7,038 nucleotides of DNA from Oscillospiraceae bacterium (GTDB lineage: Bacteria > Bacillota_A > Clostridia > Oscillospirales > Oscillospiraceae): the NCBI GenBank assembly GCA_017627975.1, contig JAGAFT010000020.1, positions 1-7,038 on the forward strand. Direction: 5' to 3'. Shown piece by piece: positions 1-5,883 of the stretch. The translations under genes and the position numbers were made by a program. Position 1 is the stretch's first letter. The number at the start of each line of letters is the position of its first letter. Below the pieces are notes generated by a model that was given only the letters and a program-made list of their open reading frames with translations, did no database searches and was not told the DNA's origin.

Positions 1-1
1 C

Positions 2-121
2 ATCTCCGACCATATCTATCGGCCGGAGGACAACCTCCCCGCCGAGGAGCGGCAGAGCTCCTTCACCCAGATGATGGAGGTCGCCCTGGACACCGCCGCC
101 GAGATGGCAAAGCTCGCCTGA
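2..121 (+). CDS. deoD: Purine nucleoside phosphorylase DeoD-type, C-terminal fragment
   Basis: The open frame entering from the left edge encodes 39 residues and ends at TGA 119-121; the gene starts outside the window. The fragment reads ISDHIYRPEDNLPAEERQ followed by SSFTQMMEVALD. From memory this aligns with the C-terminus of hexameric DeoD phosphorylases (SDHI...AAERQTTFNDMIKIAL in E. coli). In that family the SDH aspartate is the catalytic acid that protonates the purine N7. The enzyme reversibly phosphorolyses purine (deoxy)nucleosides in the cytoplasm, giving the free base and (deoxy)ribose-1-phosphate. A terminator follows, so it probably ends its own transcription unit, but it lies directly upstream of a nucleoside importer, which fits a salvage role. 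Only the tail is visible. A related nucleoside phosphorylase such as uridine phosphorylase is possible, but the SDH...AAERQ-like spacing favours DeoD. Confidence 0.82.
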   Translation: MSDHIYRPEDNLPAEERQSSFTQMMEVALDTAAEMAKLA

Positions 122-147
122 GCACCCTAAAAGCAAACTTGTCCCTG

Positions 148-178
148 ATCTCCCCGTCTTCGGCGGGGAGATTTCTTC
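148..178 (+). terminator. Intrinsic terminator after deoD
   Basis: A perfect 9-bp stem, ATCTCCCCG (148-156) with CGGGGAGAT (164-172), surrounds a 7-nt loop containing TTCG. It is followed by a T-rich tract (TTTCTTCTGTT). It lies 26 nt after the phosphorylase stop and upstream of the next promoter, so it should separate the two transcription units. Confidence 0.85.
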
Positions 179-201
179 TGTTAAATTGATAAAGTTTTTC
201 C

Positions 202-231
202 TTGATTCTCTATACCGCCGCATGGTATAAT
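202..231 (+). promoter_or_regulatory. Sigma-A-type promoter of the nucleoside transporter operon
   Basis: A -35-like TTGATT (202-207, four of six consensus matches) is followed by an 18-bp spacer and a perfect -10 TATAAT (226-231). A TGG directly upstream (223-225) makes it an extended -10. Transcription would start near 238, giving a leader of about 49 nt before the binding-protein ATG. That is too short for a known purine riboswitch. It lies just after the deoD terminator, as expected for a new operon. Confidence 0.8.
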
Positions 232-241
232 CATTCATGGA

Positions 242-259
242 TTCAGAGAGATCTCTGAA
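242..259 (+). promoter_or_regulatory. 18-bp inverted repeat in the leader (possible operator)
   Basis: TTCAGAGA (242-249) and TCTCTGAA (252-259) are perfect inverted arms separated by GA. The dyad begins a few bases after the predicted transcription start and ends 15 nt before the Shine-Dalgarno. It is too compact for an ideal RNA hairpin and has no T-tract. An operator for a dimeric repressor is the likelier reading, but no known regulator consensus was recognised. Confidence 0.45.
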
Positions 260-286
260 CAACAAATTTATAATGGAGGAAGAATA

Positions 287-1381
287 ATGAAGAAGATCCT
301 TTCTATCGCACTGGTTCTCTGCATGGTCCTCGCGCTGGGCTGCACCGCTTTTGCCGATGACGATGTCTCTGTTGCCATGATCACCGACTACGGCGACATC
401 ACCGACCAGTCCTTCAATCAGACCACCTACGAAGCCTGCAAGGCGTTCGCCGATGAAAAAGGCCTCACCTTCCAGTACTACAAGCCGGCTTCCGACTCCG
501 ATGAAGACCGTATCACTTCCATCGAGAAGGCCATTGACGACGGCTACACCGTCATCGTGATGCCCGGTTATGCCTTCGGTCCCGCCATTCAGGAAGTTGC
601 CCCTGAGTACGACGACATCACCTTCATCGCCCTTGACGTCAGCGAAGGCGACATCGGCGACCTTGCCAAGGATGTTCCCGCCAACCTCTACTGCGCTGTC
701 TATCAGGAAGAGCTCTGCGGCTACATGGCCGGTTATGCGGCTGTGAAGCTCGGCTACACCAAGCTCGGCTTCCTCGGCGGCATGGCGGTTCCCGCCGTTG
801 TCCGTTACGGATACGGCTTTGTGCAGGGTGCTGACGCTGCCGCCGCCGAACTCAACCTCACCGATGTTGAGATCAAGTATGCTTACGGCAACCAGTTCTA
901 CGGCGATTCCGATATCACTGCTTACATGGACACCTGGTATGCTGCCGGTACCGAAGTCGTCTTTGCCTGCGGCGGCGGTATCTTCACCTCTGCCGGTGAA
1001 GCAGCGGCCAAGGCCGGCGGCAAGGTCATCGGCGTTGACGTTGACCAGGCCGGCACCATCGACGGCCTCTACGGCGAAGGCATGACGGTCACTTCCGCGA
1101 TGAAGGGTCTGGCCGCCACGGTCAATGCCGAGCTCTCCGCCATTCTTGACGGCACCTTTGAGGGCGGCAAGGTTGACAACCTCGGCCTTGTCTCCGATGT
1201 CCCGGCTGAGAACTTTGTTCAGATCGCCGGCTCCACTCAGTTCAGCGACAGCTTCACCGAGGCTGACTACGCTGCACTGGTCGCCGCCATGAACGCCGGT
1301 GACGTCACCGTCTCCAATGACATCACCGCCGAGCCCGCCGTCTCCGTTGTCACGGTTGATTATCAGGGCAACATCAAGTAA
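287..1381 (+). CDS. BMP family nucleoside-binding protein (ABC transporter substrate-binding)
   Basis: This 364-residue protein is the extracytoplasmic receptor of a nucleoside ABC importer (BmpA/PnrA/NupN family, periplasmic-binding fold type I). Residues 1-23 form a signal peptide: MKK, a hydrophobic core, then ALGCTAFA followed by Asp24. Either lipidation at Cys19 (LALGC) or signal peptidase I cleavage after the AFA triplet is possible. Family hallmarks are the N-terminal ITDYGDITDQSFNQ (32-45), GFLGGMAVPAVVRYGYGF (161-178), ACGGG (227-231) and VIGVDVDQ (247-254). The start is supported by GGAGGA at 275-280 with 6-nt spacing. It is first in an operon with an ATPase and two permeases, from which it is separated by a terminator-like hairpin that should keep its expression highest. 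Family membership is secure. The exact ligand (purine nucleosides, broad nucleosides or another) is inferred from the neighbours. Confidence 0.93.
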   Translation: MKKILSIALVLCMVLALGCTAFADDDVSVAMITDYGDITDQSFNQTTYEACKAFADEKGLTFQYYKPASDSDEDRITSIEKAIDDGYTVIVMPGYAFGPAIQEVAPEYDDITFIALDVSEGDIGDLAKDVPANLYCAVYQEELCGYMAGYAAVKLGYTKLGFLGGMAVPAVVRYGYGFVQGADAAAAELNLTDVEIKYAYGNQFYGDSDITAYMDTWYAAGTEVVFACGGGIFTSAGEAAAKAGGKVIGVDVDQAGTIDGLYGEGMTVTSAMKGLAATVNAELSAILDGTFEGGKVDNLGLVSDVPAENFVQIAGSTQFSDSFTEADYAALVAAMNAGDVTVSNDITAEPAVSVVTVDYQGNIK

Positions 1382-1398
1382 TTTCTTCTGGCTTTCCG

Positions 1399-1428
1399 GA
1401 GGCAGGTCTTTTGGCCTGCCTCTTTTTT
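1399..1428 (+). terminator. Intercistronic terminator between binding protein and ATPase genes
   Basis: A perfect 8-bp stem, GAGGCAGG (1399-1406) with CCTGCCTC (1415-1422), has an 8-nt loop and is followed by six consecutive T (1423-1428). It has full intrinsic-terminator form but sits inside the apparent operon, 17 nt after the binding-protein stop. No promoter was seen between it and the ATPase gene. It is therefore probably leaky, giving more binding-protein transcript than transporter transcript and protecting the upstream mRNA 3' end. Confidence 0.85.
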
Positions 1429-1444
1429 GAAACAATCGCTGAGA

Positions 1445-1452
1445 AAAGGAGG
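1445..1452 (+). promoter_or_regulatory. Ribosome binding site that decides the ATPase start
   Basis: AAAGGAGG is a near-perfect Shine-Dalgarno. It lies 8 nt before the in-frame TTG at 1461 but only 2 nt before the in-frame GTG at 1455. The overlapping ATG at 1453 runs straight into TGA. The spacing therefore favours TTG 1461 as the start. Confidence 0.7.
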
Positions 1453-1460
1453 ATGTGAAT

Positions 1461-3005
1461 TTGGCACAGGAGCAATTTGCAATCGAGATGCTTCACATCA
1501 CGAAGAAGTTCCCCGGTATCATCGCTAACGATGATATCACGCTCCAGCTGAAGAAGGGAGAAATCCACGCGCTGCTCGGTGAAAACGGGGCGGGAAAGAG
1601 CACGCTCATGAGCGTGCTGTTCGGCCTTTATCAGCCGGAAGAAGGCACCATCAAGAAAGACGGCGTTGAGGTTAAGATCAGCAACCCCAACGACGCCAAT
1701 GATCTGGGAATCGGCATGGTTCACCAGCATTTCAAGCTGGTGGAATGCTTCACGGTTCTCGACAACATCATCCTGGGCGTCGAGCCGAACAAGATGGGTT
1801 TTCTGCAAAAGAAGGAAGCCCGCGAAAAAGTCCTGGCCCTCTCTGAGAAGTACGGTCTGAAGGTCGATCCCGACGCCAAGATTGAGGACATCACCGTCGG
1901 TATGCAGCAGAGAACGGAGATTCTCAAGATGCTCTACCGTGACAATGAGATCCTGATCTTTGACGAGCCGACCGCCGTCCTCACGCCGCAGGAGATCTCC
2001 GAGCTGATGCAGATCATGAAAAATCTGGCAGGGGAAGGGAAGTCCATTCTCTTCATTTCTCACAAGCTGAACGAGATCATGGAAGTTGCAGACCGCTGCA
2101 CGGTTCTCCGGAAGGGCAAGTATATCGGTACTGTCAACACAAAGGACGTTACGCCGGAGCAGCTCTCCGCCATGATGGTCGGACGCAATGTCAACTTCCA
2201 TGTTGAAAAGACGCCGGCGCATCCCGGCGAAGTCATTCTCGACATTGAGAACATGACCGTCGCCTCCAAAGTCCATAAGAACAACGCGGTGAAAAATGTC
2301 TCTCTGAAGGTTCGTGCCGGAGAGATTGTCTGCCTCGCCGGTATCGACGGAAACGGTCAGTCGGAGTTTGTCTACGGGCTCTCCGGTCTGGAGCCGCTTG
2401 TCTCCGGGAAAATCACCATCATGGGCAAAGACATGACCAAGGCTTCCATCCGCGAACGCAGCGCCGTGATGGGGATCAGCCATATCCCAGAAGACCGGCA
2501 CAAACACGGCCTTGTGCTGGATTATTCGCTGGAAGACAACCTGATTCTCCAGACTTACTTTGAGCCGGAGTTTACCTCTTCTGCAGGCTTCCTCAGGCGA
2601 AAGAACATCCGCGAATATGCCAATAAGCTGATCAATGAGTACGACGTCCGTTCCGGCCAGGGTCCGATCACGACGGCGCGTTCCATGTCCGGCGGCAACC
2701 AGCAGAAAGCCATTATCGCCCGTGAGATCGACAAGGCTCCGGAACTGCTGATCGCCGTCCAGCCCACTCGCGGCCTCGACGTTGGCGCCATCGAGTTCAT
2801 CCACAAGCAGCTGGTCGCCCAGCGTGACGCCGGCAAGGCGGTTCTTCTGGTCTCGCTGGAGCTGGACGAAGTCATGGATGTCCCCGATCGGATTCTCGTC
2901 ATGTATGAGGGCGAGATTGTCGGTGAGCTGGATCCGAAGAAGACCACCCAGGAAGAGCTCGGCCTTTACATGGCCGGCGCGAAACGAGATGAGGTGAAAG
3001 CATGA
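1461..3005 (+). CDS. Nucleoside ABC transporter ATPase, two nucleotide-binding domains (NupO-like)
   Basis: This 514-residue cytoplasmic protein (516 if GTG 1455 is used) energises nucleoside import. It has two fused ABC domains, as in NupO/YufO and the sugar ATPase RbsA. Domain 1 has Walker A GENGAGKS (40-47), a diverged signature TVGMQQR (145-151) and Walker B ending in Asp168-Glu169 within LIFDEPTAVLTP. Domain 2 has a degenerate Walker A, GIDGNGQSE (294-302), lacking the GKS/T lysine. Its signature is intact, SGGNQQK (410-416), and its Walker B is altered, AVQPTRGLDVGA, with Val433-Gln434 in place of Asp-Glu. This leaves one composite site able to hydrolyse ATP (Walker A of domain 1 with the signature of domain 2) and one degenerate site, which is usual for this class. 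The stop overlaps the next start by 4 nt (ATGA), indicating translational coupling to permease 1. Confidence 0.93.
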   Translation: MAQEQFAIEMLHITKKFPGIIANDDITLQLKKGEIHALLGENGAGKSTLMSVLFGLYQPEEGTIKKDGVEVKISNPNDANDLGIGMVHQHFKLVECFTVLDNIILGVEPNKMGFLQKKEAREKVLALSEKYGLKVDPDAKIEDITVGMQQRTEILKMLYRDNEILIFDEPTAVLTPQEISELMQIMKNLAGEGKSILFISHKLNEIMEVADRCTVLRKGKYIGTVNTKDVTPEQLSAMMVGRNVNFHVEKTPAHPGEVILDIENMTVASKVHKNNAVKNVSLKVRAGEIVCLAGIDGNGQSEFVYGLSGLEPLVSGKITIMGKDMTKASIRERSAVMGISHIPEDRHKHGLVLDYSLEDNLILQTYFEPEFTSSAGFLRRKNIREYANKLINEYDVRSGQGPITTARSMSGGNQQKAIIAREIDKAPELLIAVQPTRGLDVGAIEFIHKQLVAQRDAGKAVLLVSLELDEVMDVPDRILVMYEGEIVGELDPKKTTQEELGLYMAGAKRDEVKA

Positions 3006-4135
3006 AAAAAGCACTGAAGAATCCGGGTGTACAGGCTTTTGTCGCCTCGATCATCTGCATTATTCTCGGTTTGTTGATCGGCTATATCGTTCTTCTCTTC
3101 ATCAATCCCCAGGGTGCTGCCGAATCGATCACAAACGTCATCAAAAACTTCTTCACCTGGAGCAAGCCCAAAACCCAGCTCAAGCAGTTCGGCAATACGC
3201 TGGCCAAGACCATGCCGCTGCTGATGTGCTCTCTCAGCATTCTGTTTGCCTATAAGGTCGGCCTGTTCAACATCGGCGCTGCCGGCCAGTACGTGGCAGG
3301 CTCCTGCGCCTGCCTGTATGCCGCCCTCGCCTGGGGCTGGAGCTGGCTGCCGTGCATGCTGTTTGCGATCTGTGCAGGCGCCGTGCTCGGCGCTGTCGTC
3401 GGCATTCTGAAAGCCTACTGCAATGTCAACGAGGTAATCTCCGGCATCATGCTGAACTGGATCTCTCTATACTCCGCCAATACCATTCTGGCAAAGGTCA
3501 AAGAAGTCGCAAGCCCTTATACCATGTATATCACGGATGTGAATCCCTCCGCGATTCTGCCGAATGTCGGCCTGGATAAGCTGATCGGAAACAACAAGTA
3601 TGTCACCATCGCGGTTCCTCTGGCTCTGGTGATTGCGATCGTGATCAGCATCATCCTCAACAAGACAAAGCTCGGTTATGAGCTGAAAGCCACCGGCAGC
3701 AACAAGAACGCCGCCCGGTACGCTGGCATGAAGGAGAATCAGAACATCATCCTGACCCTGGTAATCGCCGGCGGTCTCGCAGGTCTCGGCGCATCCATGC
3801 TGTATCAGACCGGCTATATGCGCTGGGAGTGCACCCAGTCTTCCGTTCCGGGTATGGGCTTCAACGGGATTGCGGCAGCCTTCCTGGGCGGCCTCAGCCC
3901 CATCGGCACGATCTTCTCCTCTTTCTTTATCCAGCATATCACCGACGGCGGCCAGTACGTCAACACCAACTTCTACAGCTCGCAGATCTCTGATCTGATC
4001 TCCTCCGTCATCATCTATCTCTGCGGTTTCGTGCTCTTCATCAAGATTACCATGAACAACATGATCGCAAAAAGCGAAGATAAAAAGCGTCAGAAGCAGA
4101 AAACTGCGGAAACTGCCGGAAAGGAGGCTGATTAA
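3002..4135 (+). CDS. Nucleoside ABC transporter permease 1 (NupP-like)
   Basis: This 377-residue integral membrane subunit forms one half of the translocation path with the next gene product. After a short basic N-terminus, the first membrane segment spans about residues 11-34. Some eight to nine further hydrophobic segments follow, ending near residue 352, and the tail is highly charged with Lys, Glu and Gln. Family marks are LFNIGAAGQY (88-97), equivalent to the FNIGxEGQ motif of this permease family, and GYELKATGSNKNAARYAGM (225-243), the cytoplasmic loop expected to contact the ATPase. Glycine-rich AGGLAGLGA follows. The start is ATG 3002, preceded by GAGGTG (2991-2996) inside the ATPase gene and overlapping its stop by 4 nt. 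It is longer than the second permease mainly because of the extracytoplasmic stretch at about 36-66 and the charged tail. Family assignment is strong; substrate range is inferred. Confidence 0.92.
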   Translation: MKKALKNPGVQAFVASIICIILGLLIGYIVLLFINPQGAAESITNVIKNFFTWSKPKTQLKQFGNTLAKTMPLLMCSLSILFAYKVGLFNIGAAGQYVAGSCACLYAALAWGWSWLPCMLFAICAGAVLGAVVGILKAYCNVNEVISGIMLNWISLYSANTILAKVKEVASPYTMYITDVNPSAILPNVGLDKLIGNNKYVTIAVPLALVIAIVISIILNKTKLGYELKATGSNKNAARYAGMKENQNIILTLVIAGGLAGLGASMLYQTGYMRWECTQSSVPGMGFNGIAAAFLGGLSPIGTIFSSFFIQHITDGGQYVNTNFYSSQISDLISSVIIYLCGFVLFIKITMNNMIAKSEDKKRQKQKTAETAGKEAD

Positions 4136-4137
4136 TC

Positions 4138-5076
4138 ATGTTGCTGCTGATTCAGTATACGCTGATTTTCTCCTCTGTTCTGATTCTGGTCGCCCTGGGC
4201 GGCTGCATTTCGGAACACTCCGGTGTCATCAACCTCGGTCTTGAGGGCATCATGGTCATCGGCGCCTTGGGCGGTGCCCTCATGATGCGCTTCTGCCAGA
4301 CGGAATCTGCCTTCGTCATGGTACTCCTTGTCATCCTTGCGGCAGCATTCTTCGGTCTGGTCTACTCCGCTCTCCTAGGGGTCGCCTGCATCAACTTCAA
4401 GGCAGACCAGACCCTCGTCGGCACTGCGCTGAACCTGCTGGGCACCGCAGCCGCCACCGTTTTCGTCAAGGCGCTCAACACCTCGATGAATCCGGATGAC
4501 CACTCTTCAGAGATCGAATATGTCCGCGCGCGCAAAATGTTCATCACAAACATCAACGGCTTTGAGTTCAACTGGTTTATGCTGATCGCCGTGATCGCCG
4601 TGATCGTGGTCGCCGTGATGCTCTATCGCACCAGGTTCGGTCTCCGCCTGATGGCCTGCGGTGAGCATCCCCAGGCAGCCGATTCCGTCGGCATCAATGT
4701 CTACAAGATGCGCTGGGCCGGCGTCCTGCTCTCCGGTATTCTCGGCGGTCTCGGCGGCATCTGCTACATTCTGGCAGGCGTCTCGATCTGGAAGTTTGAA
4801 AACGGCGTTGCCGGCTTCGGCTTCCTGGCCCTGGCGGTCATGATCTTCGGCCAGTGGAAACCCGGACGCATTGCGCTGGCGGCACTGCTGTTCGGTCTGT
4901 TCCGCGCTCTGTCGAACACCTATGTCGGCTTCCCCTCTCTGGCTGCTCTGAATCTCCCGGGCAATGTATACAACATGATGCCCTATATCGTTTCCCTGAT
5001 CGTGCTCGCCCTGACTTCCAAGAACTCCCGCGCACCGAAGGCCGAGGGTATTCCGTACGACAAAGGGTCGAGGTAA
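4138..5076 (+). CDS. Nucleoside ABC transporter permease 2 (NupQ-like)
   Basis: This 312-residue membrane subunit pairs with permease 1 to form the nucleoside channel. It is largely hydrophobic, with about eight to ten predicted membrane segments. Family motifs are GVINLGLEGIM (29-39), FKADQTLVGTALNLLG (87-102) and the cytoplasmic loop TRFGLRLMACGEHPQAADSV (165-184), which continues into GINVYKMRW before a glycine-rich helix (GILGGLGG). That loop parallels GYELKATGSNKNAARYAGM in permease 1. The start is ATG 4138, two bases after the permease 1 stop, with AAAGGAGG at 4120-4127 and 10-nt spacing. It is the last gene of the transporter block. The next gene lies 89 nt downstream, beyond a large hairpin. 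Confidence 0.92.
   Translation: MLLLIQYTLIFSSVLILVALGGCISEHSGVINLGLEGIMVIGALGGALMMRFCQTESAFVMVLLVILAAAFFGLVYSALLGVACINFKADQTLVGTALNLLGTAAATVFVKALNTSMNPDDHSSEIEYVRARKMFITNINGFEFNWFMLIAVIAVIVVAVMLYRTRFGLRLMACGEHPQAADSVGINVYKMRWAGVLLSGILGGLGGICYILAGVSIWKFENGVAGFGFLALAVMIFGQWKPGRIALAALLFGLFRALSNTYVGFPSLAALNLPGNVYNMMPYIVSLIVLALTSKNSRAPKAEGIPYDKGSR
4584..4610 (+). repeat. Short 9-bp tandem repeat inside permease 2
   Basis: GATCGCCGT occurs twice in direct tandem (4584-4592 and 4593-4601), followed by a diverged third unit, GATCGTGGT (4602-4610). It encodes the hydrophobic run IAVIAVIVVAV of a membrane helix. The 9-bp unit preserves the reading frame, so unit gain or loss would only change helix length. 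It may simply reflect low-complexity membrane coding. Confidence 0.6.
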
Positions 5077-5102
5077 CGCTTTTATCACAGATTCTCATTC
5101 AC

Positions 5103-5138
5103 ACATCGCACTCGGGCTCCACAGCCCCTGTGCGATGT
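5103..5138 (+). terminator. Strong bipartite hairpin, probable weak terminator after permease 2
   Basis: A perfect 9-bp outer stem, ACATCGCAC (5103-5111) with GTGCGATGT (5130-5138), encloses a 2x2 internal loop. Inside this is a 5-bp stem, GGGCT (5114-5118) with AGCCC (5123-5127), capped by a CCAC tetraloop. The downstream tract TCCGTTTTC is T-rich but interrupted, so termination may be partial. The hairpin ends 12 nt before the AAAGGAGT ribosome binding site of the HD gene, and no clear promoter lies between. Read-through from the transporter operon is therefore the likely source of HD transcript. Confidence 0.6.
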
Positions 5139-5165
5139 TCCGTTTTCAGAAAGGAGTGATTACAT

Positions 5166-5732
5166 ATGGAAGCAGCAGCCCTGTTGCAGGCGCTGCATAC
5201 CGCGGAGCGGCTGAAAGATGCCACCCGGCACTGCTATACATCCGGAGGACGTCATGAGAGTGTCGCCGAACACAGCTGGCGGATTTCTCTGATGGCTTAC
5301 TGGATCAGCGATGAGTTTCCGGAGGCAGACATGAACAAGGTGCTCCGGATGTGTCTGATTCACGATCTCGGAGAGGCTTTTACCGGAGATATCCCCACAT
5401 TTCTGAAGACCTCCTCTGATGAAAAGCGGGAAGACGAACTGCTCGCCGAATGGGTTTCGACTCTGCCGGAACCTTTCCGGGGAGAAATGGCCTCTCTGTA
5501 CAAGGAAATGAGCGAGAGAAAAACCCTCGAAGCCCGGATTTTCAAGGCTCTGGACAGTCTGGAAGCCCTGATTCAGCATAACGAGTCGGATCTCAACACC
5601 TGGTCGGAAAACGAATATGATCTCAACATGCACTATGCCGACGATAAGGTGGCCTTTTCCCCTTATCTCACAGCGCTGCGGGAGCTGATCCGGAAGGATA
5701 CCATCGCCAAAATTGAGGCTGAATCGTCCTGA
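5166..5732 (+). CDS. HD-domain 5'-deoxynucleotidase (YfbR/HDDC2-like)
   Basis: This 188-residue, probably cytoplasmic metal-dependent phosphohydrolase would hydrolyse deoxynucleoside 5'-monophosphates to deoxynucleosides and phosphate, by analogy with YfbR. Metal ligands of the HD fold are visible: His36 in RHESVAEHSWR (29-39), His66-Asp67 in CLIHDLGEAFTGDIP (63-77), and Asp130 in EARIFKALDSLEALIQ (122-137). Glu70 and Asp75 match conserved acidic positions of the family. Length is normal for the family. The start is ATG 5166, preceded by AAAGGAGT (5150-5157) with about 8-nt spacing. It follows the transporter genes after a hairpin and precedes a secreted 5'-nucleotidase, so nucleotide dephosphorylation fits the context. 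The HD superfamily contains many activities. Family placement is good, but exact substrate preference is inferred. Confidence 0.85.
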   Translation: MEAAALLQALHTAERLKDATRHCYTSGGRHESVAEHSWRISLMAYWISDEFPEADMNKVLRMCLIHDLGEAFTGDIPTFLKTSSDEKREDELLAEWVSTLPEPFRGEMASLYKEMSERKTLEARIFKALDSLEALIQHNESDLNTWSENEYDLNMHYADDKVAFSPYLTALRELIRKDTIAKIEAESS

Positions 5733-5761
5733 AGAAGCTCCTGGCCCATTTCATTCCGGTA

Positions 5762-5792
5762 CTGCTCTCATCCGGTCAGCCGGCGACAGCAG
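5762..5792 (+). terminator. Possible weak terminator after the HD gene
   Basis: CTGCT (5762-5766) pairs with AGCAG (5788-5792) around an inner CCGG-TCAG-CCGG hairpin (5772-5783), with unpaired bases between the two stems. The downstream sequence is A/T-rich but has no immediate uninterrupted T run. This is a modest structure and could be chance. Confidence 0.3.
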
Positions 5793-5814
5793 CATTTAAT
5801 GTTAAATTATTGTC

Positions 5815-5843
5815 TTGTTCTTTTTTCCGTTTTCCGTTATACT
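5815..5843 (+). promoter_or_regulatory. Promoter of the secreted 5'-nucleotidase gene
   Basis: TTGTTC (5815-5820, weak -35) is followed by an ideal 17-bp T-rich spacer and a -10 of TATACT (5838-5843, five of six). The predicted start near 5850 leaves a leader of about 34 nt containing GGAGG (5872-5876). A 14-bp A/T dyad, ATTTAA-TG-TTAAAT (5794-5807), lies just upstream of the -35. Confidence 0.65.
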
Positions 5844-5883
5844 GTCTATGGGCAATCAAATTATAAGATATGGAGGTCAGCTT

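Noticed and set aside
122..286. Possible purine or other riboswitch before the binding-protein gene
   Set aside because: The predicted leader is only about 49 nt and holds one compact dyad. There is no room for a known aptamer, and the upstream hairpin belongs to the deoD terminator.
171..1390. Identical 10-mer ATTTCTTCTG flanking the binding-protein gene (171-180 and 1381-1390)
   Set aside because: Ten-base repeats are expected by chance in a window this size. One copy is part of a terminator tail and the other overlaps the region after a stop codon, with no terminal inverted repeats or target duplication to suggest a mobile unit.
1374..3014. A 546-codon open frame on the minus strand covering the whole ATPase gene
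   Set aside because: It is exactly codon-in-register with the ATPase gene, so its stops can arise only from sense TTA, CTA or TCA codons, which are rare here. The sense frame has full ABC motifs, and the antisense product shows no recognisable domain.
4838..5159. Alternative frames across the permease 2 end and intergenic region (+ 4854-5159 and - 4838-5098)
   Set aside because: They overlap the conserved C-terminal region of permease 2 in other frames, lack good ribosome binding sites, and have Arg/Ser/Cys-rich compositions typical of shadow frames.
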